From positions 16,786 to 80,785 of the forward strand of contig CADEDT010000003.1 of the NCBI GenBank assembly GCA_902826145.1: a stretch of 64,000 nt of DNA. The letters are read 5' to 3'. Shown one piece after another: positions 24,907 to 33,216 of this stretch. Made by a program: the position numbers and the translations under genes. This stretch comes from an uncultured Caulobacteraceae bacterium. Lineage in GTDB: Bacteria > Pseudomonadota > Alphaproteobacteria > Caulobacterales > Aquidulcibacteraceae. The notes below the pieces were generated by a model. It made no database searches and was not told the DNA's origin. It saw only the letters and a list, made by a program, of their open reading frames with translations. Position 1 is the first letter of the stretch; the number at the start of each line of letters is the position of its first letter.

Positions 24907-26064
24907 TCAGTGGGTCTCGACGAGGCCGTAACCATAAACTTCGTCGCGCCCGCGTACGCCCAGATCGCGAGCGTGGTTGGCGAGTTCCGTGACCGTGTTC
25001 AGCGCCGGAGATTCAGCAATCAGCGTGGCGAGGCGTGCTGCAATGATCGGCGAGGCGTACGACGTTCCGCGCGCGCGCCCATATATGCCCAACGCGGCGA
25101 AGTCGACCTGATCTCCTCGTCCGGCCTCGATCAGCACGCGCTGACGCGTATCGACGCCAGTGACGCCAACAACACCAGGATAGGACGCGGGAAAGAGCGG
25201 TGCTGCTGCCGGCCCATCGTTTCCTACCGCAGCGACGATGATCGTCCCGCGAGAAGTGAGATCGGCGATGACGCCTTCCACGACACGATTGCGCGGGCCG
25301 ACAAGGCTTATGTTGATGACACGCACACCTTGCGTAGAGAGCCAAGCTAGCGCACGCGCCAATGCCGAAGAGGCGCCGCCGGTTGGCGCGCCTCCGTAGA
25401 TATCGGCAACGTAGATGCGCGCGCCCGGCGCTGCGCTACTGAGTAAACCTGCGATCGTGGTTCCGTGCGCTGCCGCGACAGGCGCCGCGCTGACGAAACT
25501 TCGCTGCGCTGTCGTCGGCACGTTCGGCGCAACGCCGCTGTCTATTAGTCCGATGCGGGGCCCTATATTTGACGCCGCCGCTTGCGCGGACGTCGACAGA
25601 GCGACGACGCCGGATTCTATGTGCAAATGGTCGAAATCGTAGGTCCCATTCGGATCGGCTTCGCGCAGCCGGCGTAGCGCGCGCCTTGTCGACTGACCCG
25701 CTGGTGCGCGGATAGTGACGAGCACTCCGGCCTCGCCAAGATCGTCCATGCTCACCACCTGAAACCCGGCGGCGCGGACGCTCGCGATGGCCGAGTCGCT
25801 CATGCCAACGGCGATGATCTGGCTGCGAACGACCGGCTGGCCCGCAGGGTCAGCCTCGAGATCCCGCCGGTGCCTGCGCAAGAGATCGCGGACTCGCAGC
25901 TGGCGTACATCTGTGAGAGCGGTGGAATTGTTCACTACGCTCCCAACATCAGGTGTCTGGGCGCCGACGCTCGGGATTTGCGGGAGTTCGACACCCGGCA
26001 ATTGCGCCTGCGCCGGGGCCGCGAGCGCGGTTGCGAGGAACAAGAGGGCGGCAAGGCGCTTCAT
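24907..26064 (-). CDS. S8 (subtilisin-like) serine peptidase, exported
   Basis: A 385-residue subtilase with a signal peptide (residues 1-20, ending AAPAQA), an N-terminal pro-like region (about 45-165) and a compact catalytic domain. The catalytic triad is visible: D175 in GLIDSGVAP, H200 in AAAHGTTIAGL and S335 in GTSYASP, with the oxyanion Asn in AAVGNDGP near 282. It is divergent from an ECF sigma factor/anti-sigma pair. Subtilases in this arrangement are common in alphaproteobacteria and may be controlled by that sigma factor, but no conserved promoter could be confirmed in the 96 bases between them. Two further exported-protein genes follow on the same strand. Confidence 0.9.
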   Translation of the reverse strand: MKRLAALLFLATALAAPAQAQLPGVELPQIPSVGAQTPDVGSVVNNSTALTDVRQLRVRDLLRRHRRDLEADPAGQPVVRSQIIAVGMSDSAIASVRAAGFQVVSMDDLGEAGVLVTIRAPAGQSTRRALRRLREADPNGTYDFDHLHIESGVVALSTSAQAAASNIGPRIGLIDSGVAPNVPTTAQRSFVSAAPVAAAHGTTIAGLLSSAAPGARIYVADIYGGAPTGGASSALARALAWLSTQGVRVINISLVGPRNRVVEGVIADLTSRGTIIVAAVGNDGPAAAPLFPASYPGVVGVTGVDTRQRVLIEAGRGDQVDFAALGIYGRARGTSYASPIIAARLATLIAESPALNTVTELANHARDLGVRGRDEVYGYGLVETH

Positions 26065-26160
26065 GGCTACCTAACGTTTGACGCGATCGGTTTCATCCCT
26101 GCTTATCATTTTGGTGATCATGGAAGAAACCATCGCTTCCAGCCGTTGGACCACCAAGAG

Positions 26161-26655
26161 ATGACGAGCGCCGCCCAACAGACCCGCTCAGACATCGTCG
26201 CGATGCTGCCGCGCCTGCGTCGCTTCGCGCGCGCGCTGACGGGCCAAGTGGCGGACGCCGACGACATCGTACAGATCGCCGTGGAGCGCGCTTTGATGCG
26301 TATCGATCAATTTCAGACCGGGACGAGATTGGATTCATGGCTATTCTCGATCGTTCGCAATGCGTGGATCGATGAGGCGCGCTCTCGCACCCGGCGCGGA
26401 AAGGTGTTTGCGCCTGCAGAACTCGGCGAGCAGATCGGCAATGACGGAGTTGCCGAAGCACACTCGAAGCTGGAAGCAGACGACGTTTGGATGGCAATGC
26501 GCAAGCTACCCGAGGAGCAGCGCGAGGCGGTGGCGTTGGTGTGCGTCGAGGGGCTTGCGTACCGTGAGGCCGCCGAGGCGCTTGGCGTTCCGATCGGGAC
26601 GCTGACAAGCCGGTTGGCGCGCGGCCGCGAGGCGTTGCAAGTGATGTTGGGATAG
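26161..26655 (+). CDS. ECF-type RNA polymerase sigma factor
   Basis: From the ATG at 26161 this encodes 164 residues, the normal ECF length. Region 2 includes RRFARALTGQVADADDIVQI and DSWLFSIVRNAWIDEARSR; region 4 includes LPEEQREAVALVCVEGLAYR and a helix-turn-helix (EAAEALGVPIGTLTSRLARG). The reading frame stays open upstream to about 25870, but that part overlaps the divergent subtilase gene and is not sigma-like. An AAGAG ribosome site directly precedes the chosen start. The anti-sigma gene follows after 4 nt, so sigma activity is probably held by that membrane protein and released by an envelope signal. Confidence 0.93.
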   Translation: MTSAAQQTRSDIVAMLPRLRRFARALTGQVADADDIVQIAVERALMRIDQFQTGTRLDSWLFSIVRNAWIDEARSRTRRGKVFAPAELGEQIGNDGVAEAHSKLEADDVWMAMRKLPEEQREAVALVCVEGLAYREAAEALGVPIGTLTSRLARGREALQVMLG

Positions 26656-26659
26656 ACCG

Positions 26660-27349
26660 ATGAGCGTCAGCGACGAAACTTTGATGGCGTTTGCCGATGG
26701 CGAGCTGGCGAGCGACGAGCGCGCCGCAGTTGAGGCAGCTCTGGCCGGCGACGTAGCTTTGCGCGAGAGGCTGGAAGCGCATCAGCGCTTGCGTGCGCGG
26801 CTTTCTTCCGCGTTTGACGGCGCACTCAATGAGAGTGTTCCAGAGCGATTGACGGAAGCGGCACGCCCGCCGGTCGGGGAAGTGGTGACCCTGGCAGATC
26901 TCCGCGCGCGGAGATGGTCGGTGCGGGAATGGGGTGCCATGGCTGCGAGCATCGCGGCCGGGCTTGTCATCGGCATCGGCATCATGAATGCGCAAGCGCC
27001 AATGATTGCGTCCTCGAATGGAGAACTGACGGCGCGGGGCGCGCTGGCCGAAGCTCTCGATACCCAACTCGCGTCCGATGCACCGGATGTCGTCCGCATC
27101 GGACTGAGCTTTGCTTCGCAAGATGGCGGATATTGCCGCACATTCAGCATCACACGCAGCGACACGTCCGGCCTCGCGTGCCGTGAAGGCAACGGTTGGG
27201 CGATCGCCATGACCGCTCAAGGAGGAGGCGGCGAAGTCCGCATGGCCGGTGCACCGGAAGCAATCCTTGGTGCCGTCGATGCGATAATAGTGGGTGAGCC
27301 ACTCGACCAGCGCGGAGAAGAGCAGGCACGTGCGCGGGGCTGGCGCTAG
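26660..27349 (+). CDS. Membrane-anchored anti-sigma factor
   Basis: A 229-residue protein with the usual anti-sigma layout. The N-terminal cytoplasmic part begins SVSDETLMAFADGELASDER, as in many ECF anti-sigma factors. One membrane helix lies at about 91-110 (WGAMAASIAAGLVIGIGIMN), and a periplasmic C-terminal domain of about 115 residues carries two cysteines (GGYCRTFSI, GLACREGNG) that could form a disulphide. The zinc-binding His-Cys-Cys signature of classic ZAS domains is absent. It starts 4 nt after the sigma factor gene and is certainly co-expressed with it. The signal it senses is unknown. Confidence 0.85.
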   Translation: MSVSDETLMAFADGELASDERAAVEAALAGDVALRERLEAHQRLRARLSSAFDGALNESVPERLTEAARPPVGEVVTLADLRARRWSVREWGAMAASIAAGLVIGIGIMNAQAPMIASSNGELTARGALAEALDTQLASDAPDVVRIGLSFASQDGGYCRTFSITRSDTSGLACREGNGWAIAMTAQGGGGEVRMAGAPEAILGAVDAIIVGEPLDQRGEEQARARGWR

Positions 27350-27407
27350 TGCTCTTCGCTGCAACGCCAGCAAGATGACGTGCTGGCAATTTGTGTGCTG
27401 GTTCGCT

Positions 27408-27773
27408 TCACACCGTCATTCCGGCCGCGGGCAGTAACTTGCGCACTACCCGGTTGCTCGCGTCGACGAGAACCATGTGGGGCGTTAGCGGCTGATCGGT
27501 CAGTTCGAAGCCCATGATTATGACCTCCTCGCCCTGCGCAATAAGGTGAGCGGCGGCTCCATTCATCGCAATCACACCAGAACGACGCTCACCAACAATC
27601 ACGTACGTTTCCAGCCGGGCGCCAGAGGTGTTGGACACCACGAGCACTTTCTCGCCGCCCCAGAGCCCAACCGCGTCGATCAGGTCCTCGTCAATTGTGA
27701 TTGAGCCGATGTAAGCCAAATTGGCTTCTGTCACACGTGCGTTGTGAATCTTGGAGCGAAGGAGCCACCGCAT
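27408..27773 (-). CDS. panD: Aspartate 1-decarboxylase (pyruvoyl enzyme), makes beta-alanine
   Basis: PanD converts L-aspartate to beta-alanine for pantothenate and CoA. The 121-residue protein has the self-processing site Gly23-Ser24 (YIGSITID), where cleavage creates the pyruvoyl group, and the family core LETYVIVGERRSGVIAMNGA and AHLIAQGEEVIIMGFEL. I take the ATG at 27773 (GGAG eight bases upstream) instead of the in-frame GTG at 27782. It is a single gene, with the MFS exporter diverging 228 nt away. A second role is possible: one adenylation domain in the NRPS cluster reads as beta-alanine-like, so panD may supply that building block as well as CoA precursors. This link is inferred. Confidence 0.88.
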   Translation of the reverse strand: MRWLLRSKIHNARVTEANLAYIGSITIDEDLIDAVGLWGGEKVLVVSNTSGARLETYVIVGERRSGVIAMNGAAAHLIAQGEEVIIMGFELTDQPLTPHMVLVDASNRVVRKLLPAAGMTV

Positions 27774-28001
27774 TGCAAGCACTCCGAGATATCTTCACCA
27801 AGGATGTTTGATTAGCTCGACAGCGAGCGCTGCGCCAGACCTAAGGCATGGCCGCCGCAATCTGCGCGACGCCGCTGCTGCATCGAACAGAGGACCCCGC
27901 CAATCTTGACGCCTCTCGATCGCGGGAATAGTCCTGGAGAAGGACGCGGGCGCTGATCGCGTGCATGAGCTAGTCTTGTACCCATCACGGGGTGAGGACG
28001 G

Positions 28002-29231
28002 ATGCCAGAAGCCCAGCGACGTCGCGCTCTAACGATCACCATTGTTGTGGTCTTTTTCGACATGGCGGGCGCAGGGCTGATCGTGCCTGTCATGCCAGGT
28101 CTGCTCAAAGAACTTACCGGGCGCGGCACAACCGAGTTGGCGCTGATTTCTGGATCCATGTTGTTTCTTTACGCGGCGATGCAGCTGCTGTTTGCGCCGT
28201 TGCTGGGACGACTTAGCGATGCGTTTGGACGCAGGGTCGTTCTGCTTGGCGCTCTGCTGGGCTTGTCCATCGACTACGCGATCCTGGCGACCGCGCCGAG
28301 CTTGGCGCTGTTGTTTGTGGGGCGTGCAGTCGCCGGCATTTGTGGAGCCAGCATCGCGCCAGCTCGCGCAGTTGCCGCTGATATCACCGCGCCAAACGAT
28401 CGGGCCAAAACATTCGGTTTGATCAGCGCGGCCGGCGGCATGGGTCTGGTGGTCGGCCCGGTAATCGGCGGCTTGTTGGCGGAGTTGGGAACGCGCACGC
28501 CGTTCTGGATATCGGGTGTGCTTGTCTTCGCGACGTTCGTTTGGGCGTTTTTTATGCTGCCGGAGACATTGGAGGCTCCACGACGGCGTCCACTTGGCGC
28601 ACCGCGCGCACGGTCATCGCCCACGCAATACAGAGAGAGCAGGGCGTTATTGATCCTCGCCGTTATCTTTCTCATGCAACTGGCCGCGCACTCGCTCTAT
28701 TCGGTGTGGGCGTTTTTCATGATCGAAACGCTCAATTGGTCCGCTTTGCTGATCGGCCTTTCAATGTCGATGTACGGCGGGCTATTTGCAATTGTACAGG
28801 CCGGTCTGGTCGGCCGCGCTACGCGGCGATTTGGCGAGCAACGTCTAATAATCTTCAGTTTGCTTGTTGGAGCCATGGTCTACGCCGCACTGTCGATGGC
28901 GCAAAGCACGATCGTCGTCTTCTTGCTCATTGCCGTGGGATCGCTCGCGGCTTTTGCCACGCCAGCATTGCAATCATTGTTGTCGAAGCAGGCCGATGAA
29001 CGATCTCAAGGGCAGATACAAGGCGCGCTGTCGGCGACTTTAGCGGTCACAGCTGTGATTGGACCGCTCGTGATGACGGGCGCCTTCGCGATCTTTAGTG
29101 ACGACATCGGCGTTTACTGGCCTGGGGCTCCGTTTGTGTTGGCGGCTGTGTTCGTGGCCGCGGCGCTGGCCGTCTTCGTTGGATTGGTAGTCGGCGCGCT
29201 ACGCAGGCAATCGCAAGGGGGTGCAACTTGA
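28002..29231 (+). CDS. MFS drug exporter, TetA/TCR-like 12-TM transporter
   Basis: A 409-residue major facilitator protein with about 12 hydrophobic helices. The loop 2-3 signature APLLGRLSDAFGRRVVLLG and the motif C-like stretch GLVVGPVIGGLLAELGTRTP place it in the proton-coupled drug:H+ antiporter group, resembling TetA-type tetracycline exporters. The start ATG at 28002 follows GGTGAGGAC. It precedes an oxidoreductase gene and a kinase-like gene on the same strand at the edge of the NRPS cluster, so it is a good candidate for exporting the peptide product; its substrate is not shown by sequence alone. Confidence 0.88.
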   Translation: MPEAQRRRALTITIVVVFFDMAGAGLIVPVMPGLLKELTGRGTTELALISGSMLFLYAAMQLLFAPLLGRLSDAFGRRVVLLGALLGLSIDYAILATAPSLALLFVGRAVAGICGASIAPARAVAADITAPNDRAKTFGLISAAGGMGLVVGPVIGGLLAELGTRTPFWISGVLVFATFVWAFFMLPETLEAPRRRPLGAPRARSSPTQYRESRALLILAVIFLMQLAAHSLYSVWAFFMIETLNWSALLIGLSMSMYGGLFAIVQAGLVGRATRRFGEQRLIIFSLLVGAMVYAALSMAQSTIVVFLLIAVGSLAAFATPALQSLLSKQADERSQGQIQGALSATLAVTAVIGPLVMTGAFAIFSDDIGVYWPGAPFVLAAVFVAAALAVFVGLVVGALRRQSQGGAT

Positions 29232-29326
29232 GGCTTTAATTTTCTTGCGCTTGTGTTGGGTGCGGCGTAGCTTCGTTTGGTCGGCGACAGCGCAGCAAAA
29301 TCATCAACGCAACGGAGTGGCGCGCA

Positions 29327-30397
29327 ATGCAGACGGGCCTTCGCGGAAAGCGTGTGCTTCTCACCGGTGGTTCTGGATTGATTGGCGGGGCAATGTTGCC
29401 TCGGCTGCTCAATTCCGATCTGGAAGTGCTATATTCGCTGGGGCGCAGCAAACACGGGGCAAACGCGAGAGAGCGCTTGCGCGCGCGCGCCGGCGATGTC
29501 GTGGACGAATTTGGATCTCGTCTGCGAATTATAGAAGGCGACCTGCAAGAACCCGGTTGGAATTTGTCACCGGCGGACAGACGAAAGATTGTAGAAGAGA
29601 CAGATATCGTCGTTCATTGCGGAGCCTCGACTTACTTTCAGCGGGAGGTTGAGTGCCGACGCACGAACGAAGAGGCAGTGCAGACGCTGATTGAGATGTG
29701 CGTCGAAAGTCCAACAAAGAAGAAGCTTTGTTATCTGGGAAGCGCCGCGTGCGGCGGGTTGCAAAGAGATCGCGTGGTGCAGGAGGACGACTATCCCCGC
29801 CCCGACGACAATCACTTCGTGTACTACACACGTTCAAAGTCGAATGCCGAAACCATGTTGCGAGCGTCACGTGATCACTATGATCTCGTGATCGTGAGGC
29901 CAAGCTACGTCTTTCCTGAGCGTACGGCGCCGACAAAGTTTATGAATGACAGCCTATGGCCGCTCGTCTCGATGCTGGAGGTGGAAGCAATTCCAGTCCG
30001 GAGCGAGGCGCGAGTTGATTTTGTCCTCGTCGATGCCGTTTGCGATTACATCATGCGCCTCATTTCCGGGCCGCATTCGCACGAGACCTATCATGTAAGC
30101 ACCGGAGAGATCGCTTCGTATATGTGGCGGAACATTCTGATTCGCACCGCCGAAGCGACCGGACGAAGCAAGCTTCCGGACTTTCTCACCTCAGATGAAT
30201 ACGCAGCACGGAAACGTTCGTTGAGTGAGGAACATCGGCTCCGGGTCGGCCGTTTGGGTGTATACATTCCGTTTATGAACCAGAACATAGTATTCGATAA
30301 TAGACGTGTGATTCAGGATTGCGGTCCGTCAGATTCGCTGTTCGACTTCCTGGACGACTACCTGATGGACGTGATGCATCAAGTGGCGCCACGGTAG
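29327..30397 (+). CDS. Extended SDR / thioester-reductase-like NAD(P)-dependent oxidoreductase
   Basis: A 356-residue Rossmann protein. The nucleotide-binding motif TGGSGLIGGAML is at about residues 14-25, an acid-containing strand IIEGDLQEPGW follows, and the catalytic YxxxK is YYTRSKSNAE near 166. The overall pattern fits the extended SDR group containing epimerases and thioester reductase/male sterility domains. The start ATG at 29327 is preceded by CGGAG. The substrate is unknown; beside an NRPS cluster it may be a tailoring enzyme. The gene stops with TAG at 30395-30397, and the same frame then stays open into the next gene with no ATG in between (see findings). Confidence 0.8.
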   Translation: MQTGLRGKRVLLTGGSGLIGGAMLPRLLNSDLEVLYSLGRSKHGANARERLRARAGDVVDEFGSRLRIIEGDLQEPGWNLSPADRRKIVEETDIVVHCGASTYFQREVECRRTNEEAVQTLIEMCVESPTKKKLCYLGSAACGGLQRDRVVQEDDYPRPDDNHFVYYTRSKSNAETMLRASRDHYDLVIVRPSYVFPERTAPTKFMNDSLWPLVSMLEVEAIPVRSEARVDFVLVDAVCDYIMRLISGPHSHETYHVSTGEIASYMWRNILIRTAEATGRSKLPDFLTSDEYAARKRSLSEEHRLRVGRLGVYIPFMNQNIVFDNRRVIQDCGPSDSLFDFLDDYLMDVMHQVAPR

Positions 30398-30493
30398 CCG
30401 TCCTGGACGCTGGAGTTCTCGATAGATTTCGAATGCAAATTCGACGGTCGAAAGGACTTCAGCGAAACAGGCTTCGCTGAAGCCCTGCTGGCG

Positions 30494-31411
30494 TTGCAGG
30501 ATGAACTTGGCACGGCGCCAGTGCGTCACGTGGATCGGCTAAGCGGCGGATTCAGCAACTCAAACTATCTCATCAGTTTCGTAGACGGCGAGCACTGTGT
30601 GCTTCGTTTGTCGACGAACGCCGCTCGAACGCGAGTGGAAGTTGATTTGCTCAAGTTTCTGGCGGCGTCAGTTCCTGACGTGCCGACGCCGAGCGTGTTG
30701 TGGTCTCGTGGACCTTTGCGCGACGGCGGTGGTGCATTCGCAATGAGCTACGTAGATGGCGAGTTGCTGTCGAGGGCCGAGGACGAGATGAGCGAGGCGG
30801 ACCGAAATCGGGTCTGTGATGAGCTCGCTGTTGCTGCTTCGCGCATTCATGGGTTGCGACTAGGTGCAGACGGGTTTTTCAAACACGGCGCATCACTCGA
30901 GCGACCCGTAAACGACTACACACTGTGGACGCTCGGGTACTTGTCATTTTGTTTTGATGCGCCTCACTTTCAGCGGCGATTGGGCAGAGACCGGCTCCGC
31001 AGATTGGCATCGTGCACGCTGAACCGAGCGGATCTTCACTTGCCTTCGCGGACGGGCAGCCTGTGTCACGGCGACTTCAATCAGAAGAACATTCTTGTGA
31101 GACGTACAGCTGCGGGAAGCTACGCACTGGCCGCGATCATTGATTGGGAGTTCGCACTGGCGGGCGCCAACGTCATAGACCTCGGAAATCTTTTGAGGTT
31201 TGAGAGCGAGTCTGGCGCCATTAGAGGCGCTCGCTTTGCCGCCGCTTACACCGAGGCGGGTGGCGAGTTAGACGTGGGATGGCGACAGCAGGCAATGTTC
31301 GCCGACCTGCTCGCGCAATGCGCGTTCCTTGTAGACTTCGAAGAGAAACCCAAGACGTTCGCCACGGCGGTCGTTGTGATCGACCGCACACTCGACGCGT
31401 TGAACGCTTGA
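30494..31411 (+). CDS. APH-family phosphotransferase (aminoglycoside kinase-like)
   Basis: About 305 residues with the APH/choline kinase-like fold. A glycine-rich entry (RLSGGFSNSNYLI) is followed by an ATP-site lysine-equivalent region (CVLRLS), the catalytic loop LCHGDFNQKNILV and the metal-binding IIDWEFA. Such kinases phosphorylate small molecules, including antibiotics or biosynthetic intermediates, so self-resistance or tailoring is possible here. The start is uncertain: the first plausible in-frame initiator is TTG at 30494 with a weak ribosome site. There is no in-frame ATG before the conserved region, while the frame is open back to the TAG of the SDR gene at 30397. The aldo/keto reductase gene converges 23 nt downstream. 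Confidence 0.78.
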   Translation: MQDELGTAPVRHVDRLSGGFSNSNYLISFVDGEHCVLRLSTNAARTRVEVDLLKFLAASVPDVPTPSVLWSRGPLRDGGGAFAMSYVDGELLSRAEDEMSEADRNRVCDELAVAASRIHGLRLGADGFFKHGASLERPVNDYTLWTLGYLSFCFDAPHFQRRLGRDRLRRLASCTLNRADLHLPSRTGSLCHGDFNQKNILVRRTAAGSYALAAIIDWEFALAGANVIDLGNLLRFESESGAIRGARFAAAYTEAGGELDVGWRQQAMFADLLAQCAFLVDFEEKPKTFATAVVVIDRTLDALNA

Positions 31412-31434
31412 GCCGACGGTCGATCAGCCCGCAA

Positions 31435-32418
31435 TCAAGTGTTGATGACCGAAGCAAGTTCTTCGGCGATCCAGGCACGGGCTTGGACAATATCCCCAAG
31501 CGCATCGAGGCCGCTCAAATTTTCTTGTAGCTGCTTGGGGCGCGATGCGCCTGTGATTGCGCAAGTAAGTTGTTCCCAGCCTAAGCACCAAGCCAGCGCC
31601 AAACATGCCGGATGAAATCCAGATTTGTCCGCGAGCTTGACCAGAGCATTTGCAATTTTCATGCGTTGTTCTTGCTTGCCGCCGCCGAGCACATCTTCCT
31701 TCAACCAAGCCATATCCTCGCGCTCAGTTCGGCAGGGCTGAGCGCTTGAGTTAGTGTCGTGCCGCCCTGCCAAAAGGCCGTACGCGAGTGGTGACCATGC
31801 GCAGAGGCCCAAGCCAGACCGTGCCAAGCCATCGAGTTCAGTTTCAACGCGGGCGGCTTTGAAGAGATTGTATTGTGATTGCTCGATCGTCGGCCGTGGC
31901 GCCGAAAGGCGGTCTGCGGCATCAATCGCTTCGTGAATCATCTCTACCGGCCACTCGGACGTGCCCCAGTAGAGCACCTTCCCAGCGCGCACGAGGGTGC
32001 CCATCGCGTCGACAGTCTCCGCCACTGGCGTGTTGGGGTCGGGGCGATGACACAGAAGGACGTCGACATGATCGAGGTTAAGTCGCCGCAAAGATGCGTT
32101 GCATCCTTCAATCACATGTTTGCGGCTCAGACCCCATGTGTTTGGTTGGTTGCCTCCGGTTCCCCACATTACTTTCGTGCATACGACGAATGACTCACGC
32201 CGCCACTGCGATTGCTTAAGCACGTGTCCGAGTGTCGTCTCCGCGCGGCCTTCAGCATAAACCTCCGCAGTGTCGAAGAAATTGACCCCGAGATCGTATG
32301 CGCTCTGAAGGAGTCTTGCAGAGGCGTCTATGTCGAGCCGATCGCCGACGGTCGCCCACGTGCCAAGCGCCACTTCGCTGAGCTGGAGGCCAGTCGCTCC
32401 CATACGCCGGTATCGCAT
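31435..32418 (-). CDS. Aldo/keto reductase (KCNAB-like)
   Basis: A 327-residue (beta/alpha)8 NADPH-dependent oxidoreductase starting MRYRRMGATGLQLSEVALGT. The catalytic tetrad is visible as D49 and Y54 in FDTAEVYAEGRAE, K82 in CTKVMWG and H124 in LLCHRPD. The C-terminal coenzyme site includes AITGASRPKQLQENL. It resembles the potassium-channel beta-subunit-like AKRs that reduce aldehydes. Its ATG shares one base with the upstream phosphopantetheinyl transferase stop (TGATG), so the two are co-translated. Because the minus-strand NRPS ends in a reductase domain, this enzyme could reduce the released peptide aldehyde to an alcohol; that role is inferred. Confidence 0.88.
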   Translation of the reverse strand: MRYRRMGATGLQLSEVALGTWATVGDRLDIDASARLLQSAYDLGVNFFDTAEVYAEGRAETTLGHVLKQSQWRRESFVVCTKVMWGTGGNQPNTWGLSRKHVIEGCNASLRRLNLDHVDVLLCHRPDPNTPVAETVDAMGTLVRAGKVLYWGTSEWPVEMIHEAIDAADRLSAPRPTIEQSQYNLFKAARVETELDGLARSGLGLCAWSPLAYGLLAGRHDTNSSAQPCRTEREDMAWLKEDVLGGGKQEQRMKIANALVKLADKSGFHPACLALAWCLGWEQLTCAITGASRPKQLQENLSGLDALGDIVQARAWIAEELASVINT

Positions 32419-33140
32419 CAGGCGGCTTCCCGGATTGGCATCAGGCGCCGCGCGTGAGCATGGAATAGGCGCCACCGCACGTCGCCGACAGCAGCACCGA
32501 TACAGTGCTTGGTTTCGAATGTGCGACCCACCGATGGAGGCGCAGGCCAGGGATCGGACGGCTCTGTCACCAGTCGCACCCGTTTTTGGGGCGAGACGAC
32601 GAGAGGCGCGCGCACCGAGGCGAGTGGCGCCATGAGGCCGGCGCGACTTGCCTTCAGCGCGGCTTCTTTCAGTGTCCAGCTGAAGAGAAACGCACGATCG
32701 TAGATCCTCGGATCTATCGTGCTCATGGCTTCAGCTTCAGCGGTGTCAAAGAAGCTACGAACGATTTCGCGGCTGTCGTGAATGCGTTCGATGCGCTCGA
32801 TGTCGACCCCGATATGCGGGCAAAGAGCTAGCGCGATCGCAACGTCCGAACCTGAGTGCGAGATGCTGACTGAGAGCCCGCTTACAGGGGAGGTTGGCGC
32901 GCCGTTGGTGTCTCGACCAATCGCCGCAAACCGCGCGGCGCCGTAGTGAAAAAGAACACTCCGGATCGCGACGCGCCCGCGCAGCCACCGCCGCGAGTCC
33001 GCCGGTGACGCGAACCTAAGCGCGCGTTCAGTTTCGCGAGGAAGCGCAGGACCGCTCCAAGCCGGATCATCGGCGTCAATCAGCCATACATGGCCTTCGC
33101 CAGTCAACAGATGCGCGGCCAGAGCTGATATTCTGCGCAT
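32418..33140 (-). CDS. 4'-phosphopantetheinyl transferase (Sfp-type)
   Basis: The enzyme moves the phosphopantetheine arm of CoA onto carrier-protein serines, which is required before an NRPS can work. This 240-residue protein has the Sfp/EntD size and motifs: SVSISHSGSDVAIAL near 90-104, the metal-binding GVDIERI (D113) and FSWTLKEAALKA (W155, K158, E159). It is followed, with one overlapping base, by the aldo/keto reductase, and lies 76 nt downstream of the aminotransferase gene on the same strand. It is thus likely dedicated to the four carrier domains of this cluster. Confidence 0.92.
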   Translation of the reverse strand: MRRISALAAHLLTGEGHVWLIDADDPAWSGPALPRETERALRFASPADSRRWLRGRVAIRSVLFHYGAARFAAIGRDTNGAPTSPVSGLSVSISHSGSDVAIALALCPHIGVDIERIERIHDSREIVRSFFDTAEAEAMSTIDPRIYDRAFLFSWTLKEAALKASRAGLMAPLASVRAPLVVSPQKRVRLVTEPSDPWPAPPSVGRTFETKHCIGAAVGDVRWRLFHAHARRLMPIREAA

Positions 33141-33216
33141 CGACGAAATACCGATGAAAGATAGTTCAAGCTAACTCCACTACAGCGTGTGTCAATCGTG
33201 CCACGTCGCTGAGAGT

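Noticed and set aside
24907..26064. Subtilase as part of a lantibiotic or other RiPP cluster
   Set aside because: No precursor peptide, cyclase or ABC exporter genes are adjacent; the ECF context explains it better.
26105..26118. ATCATTTTGGTGAT as an ECF autoregulatory promoter element
   Set aside because: It is a short inverted repeat between the subtilase and sigma genes but does not resemble a -35/-10 ECF promoter (no GGAAC-type -35 box at proper spacing).
27350..27407. Terminator between the convergent anti-sigma and panD genes
   Set aside because: Short spacer inspected; no convincing stem-loop with a T-run was found.
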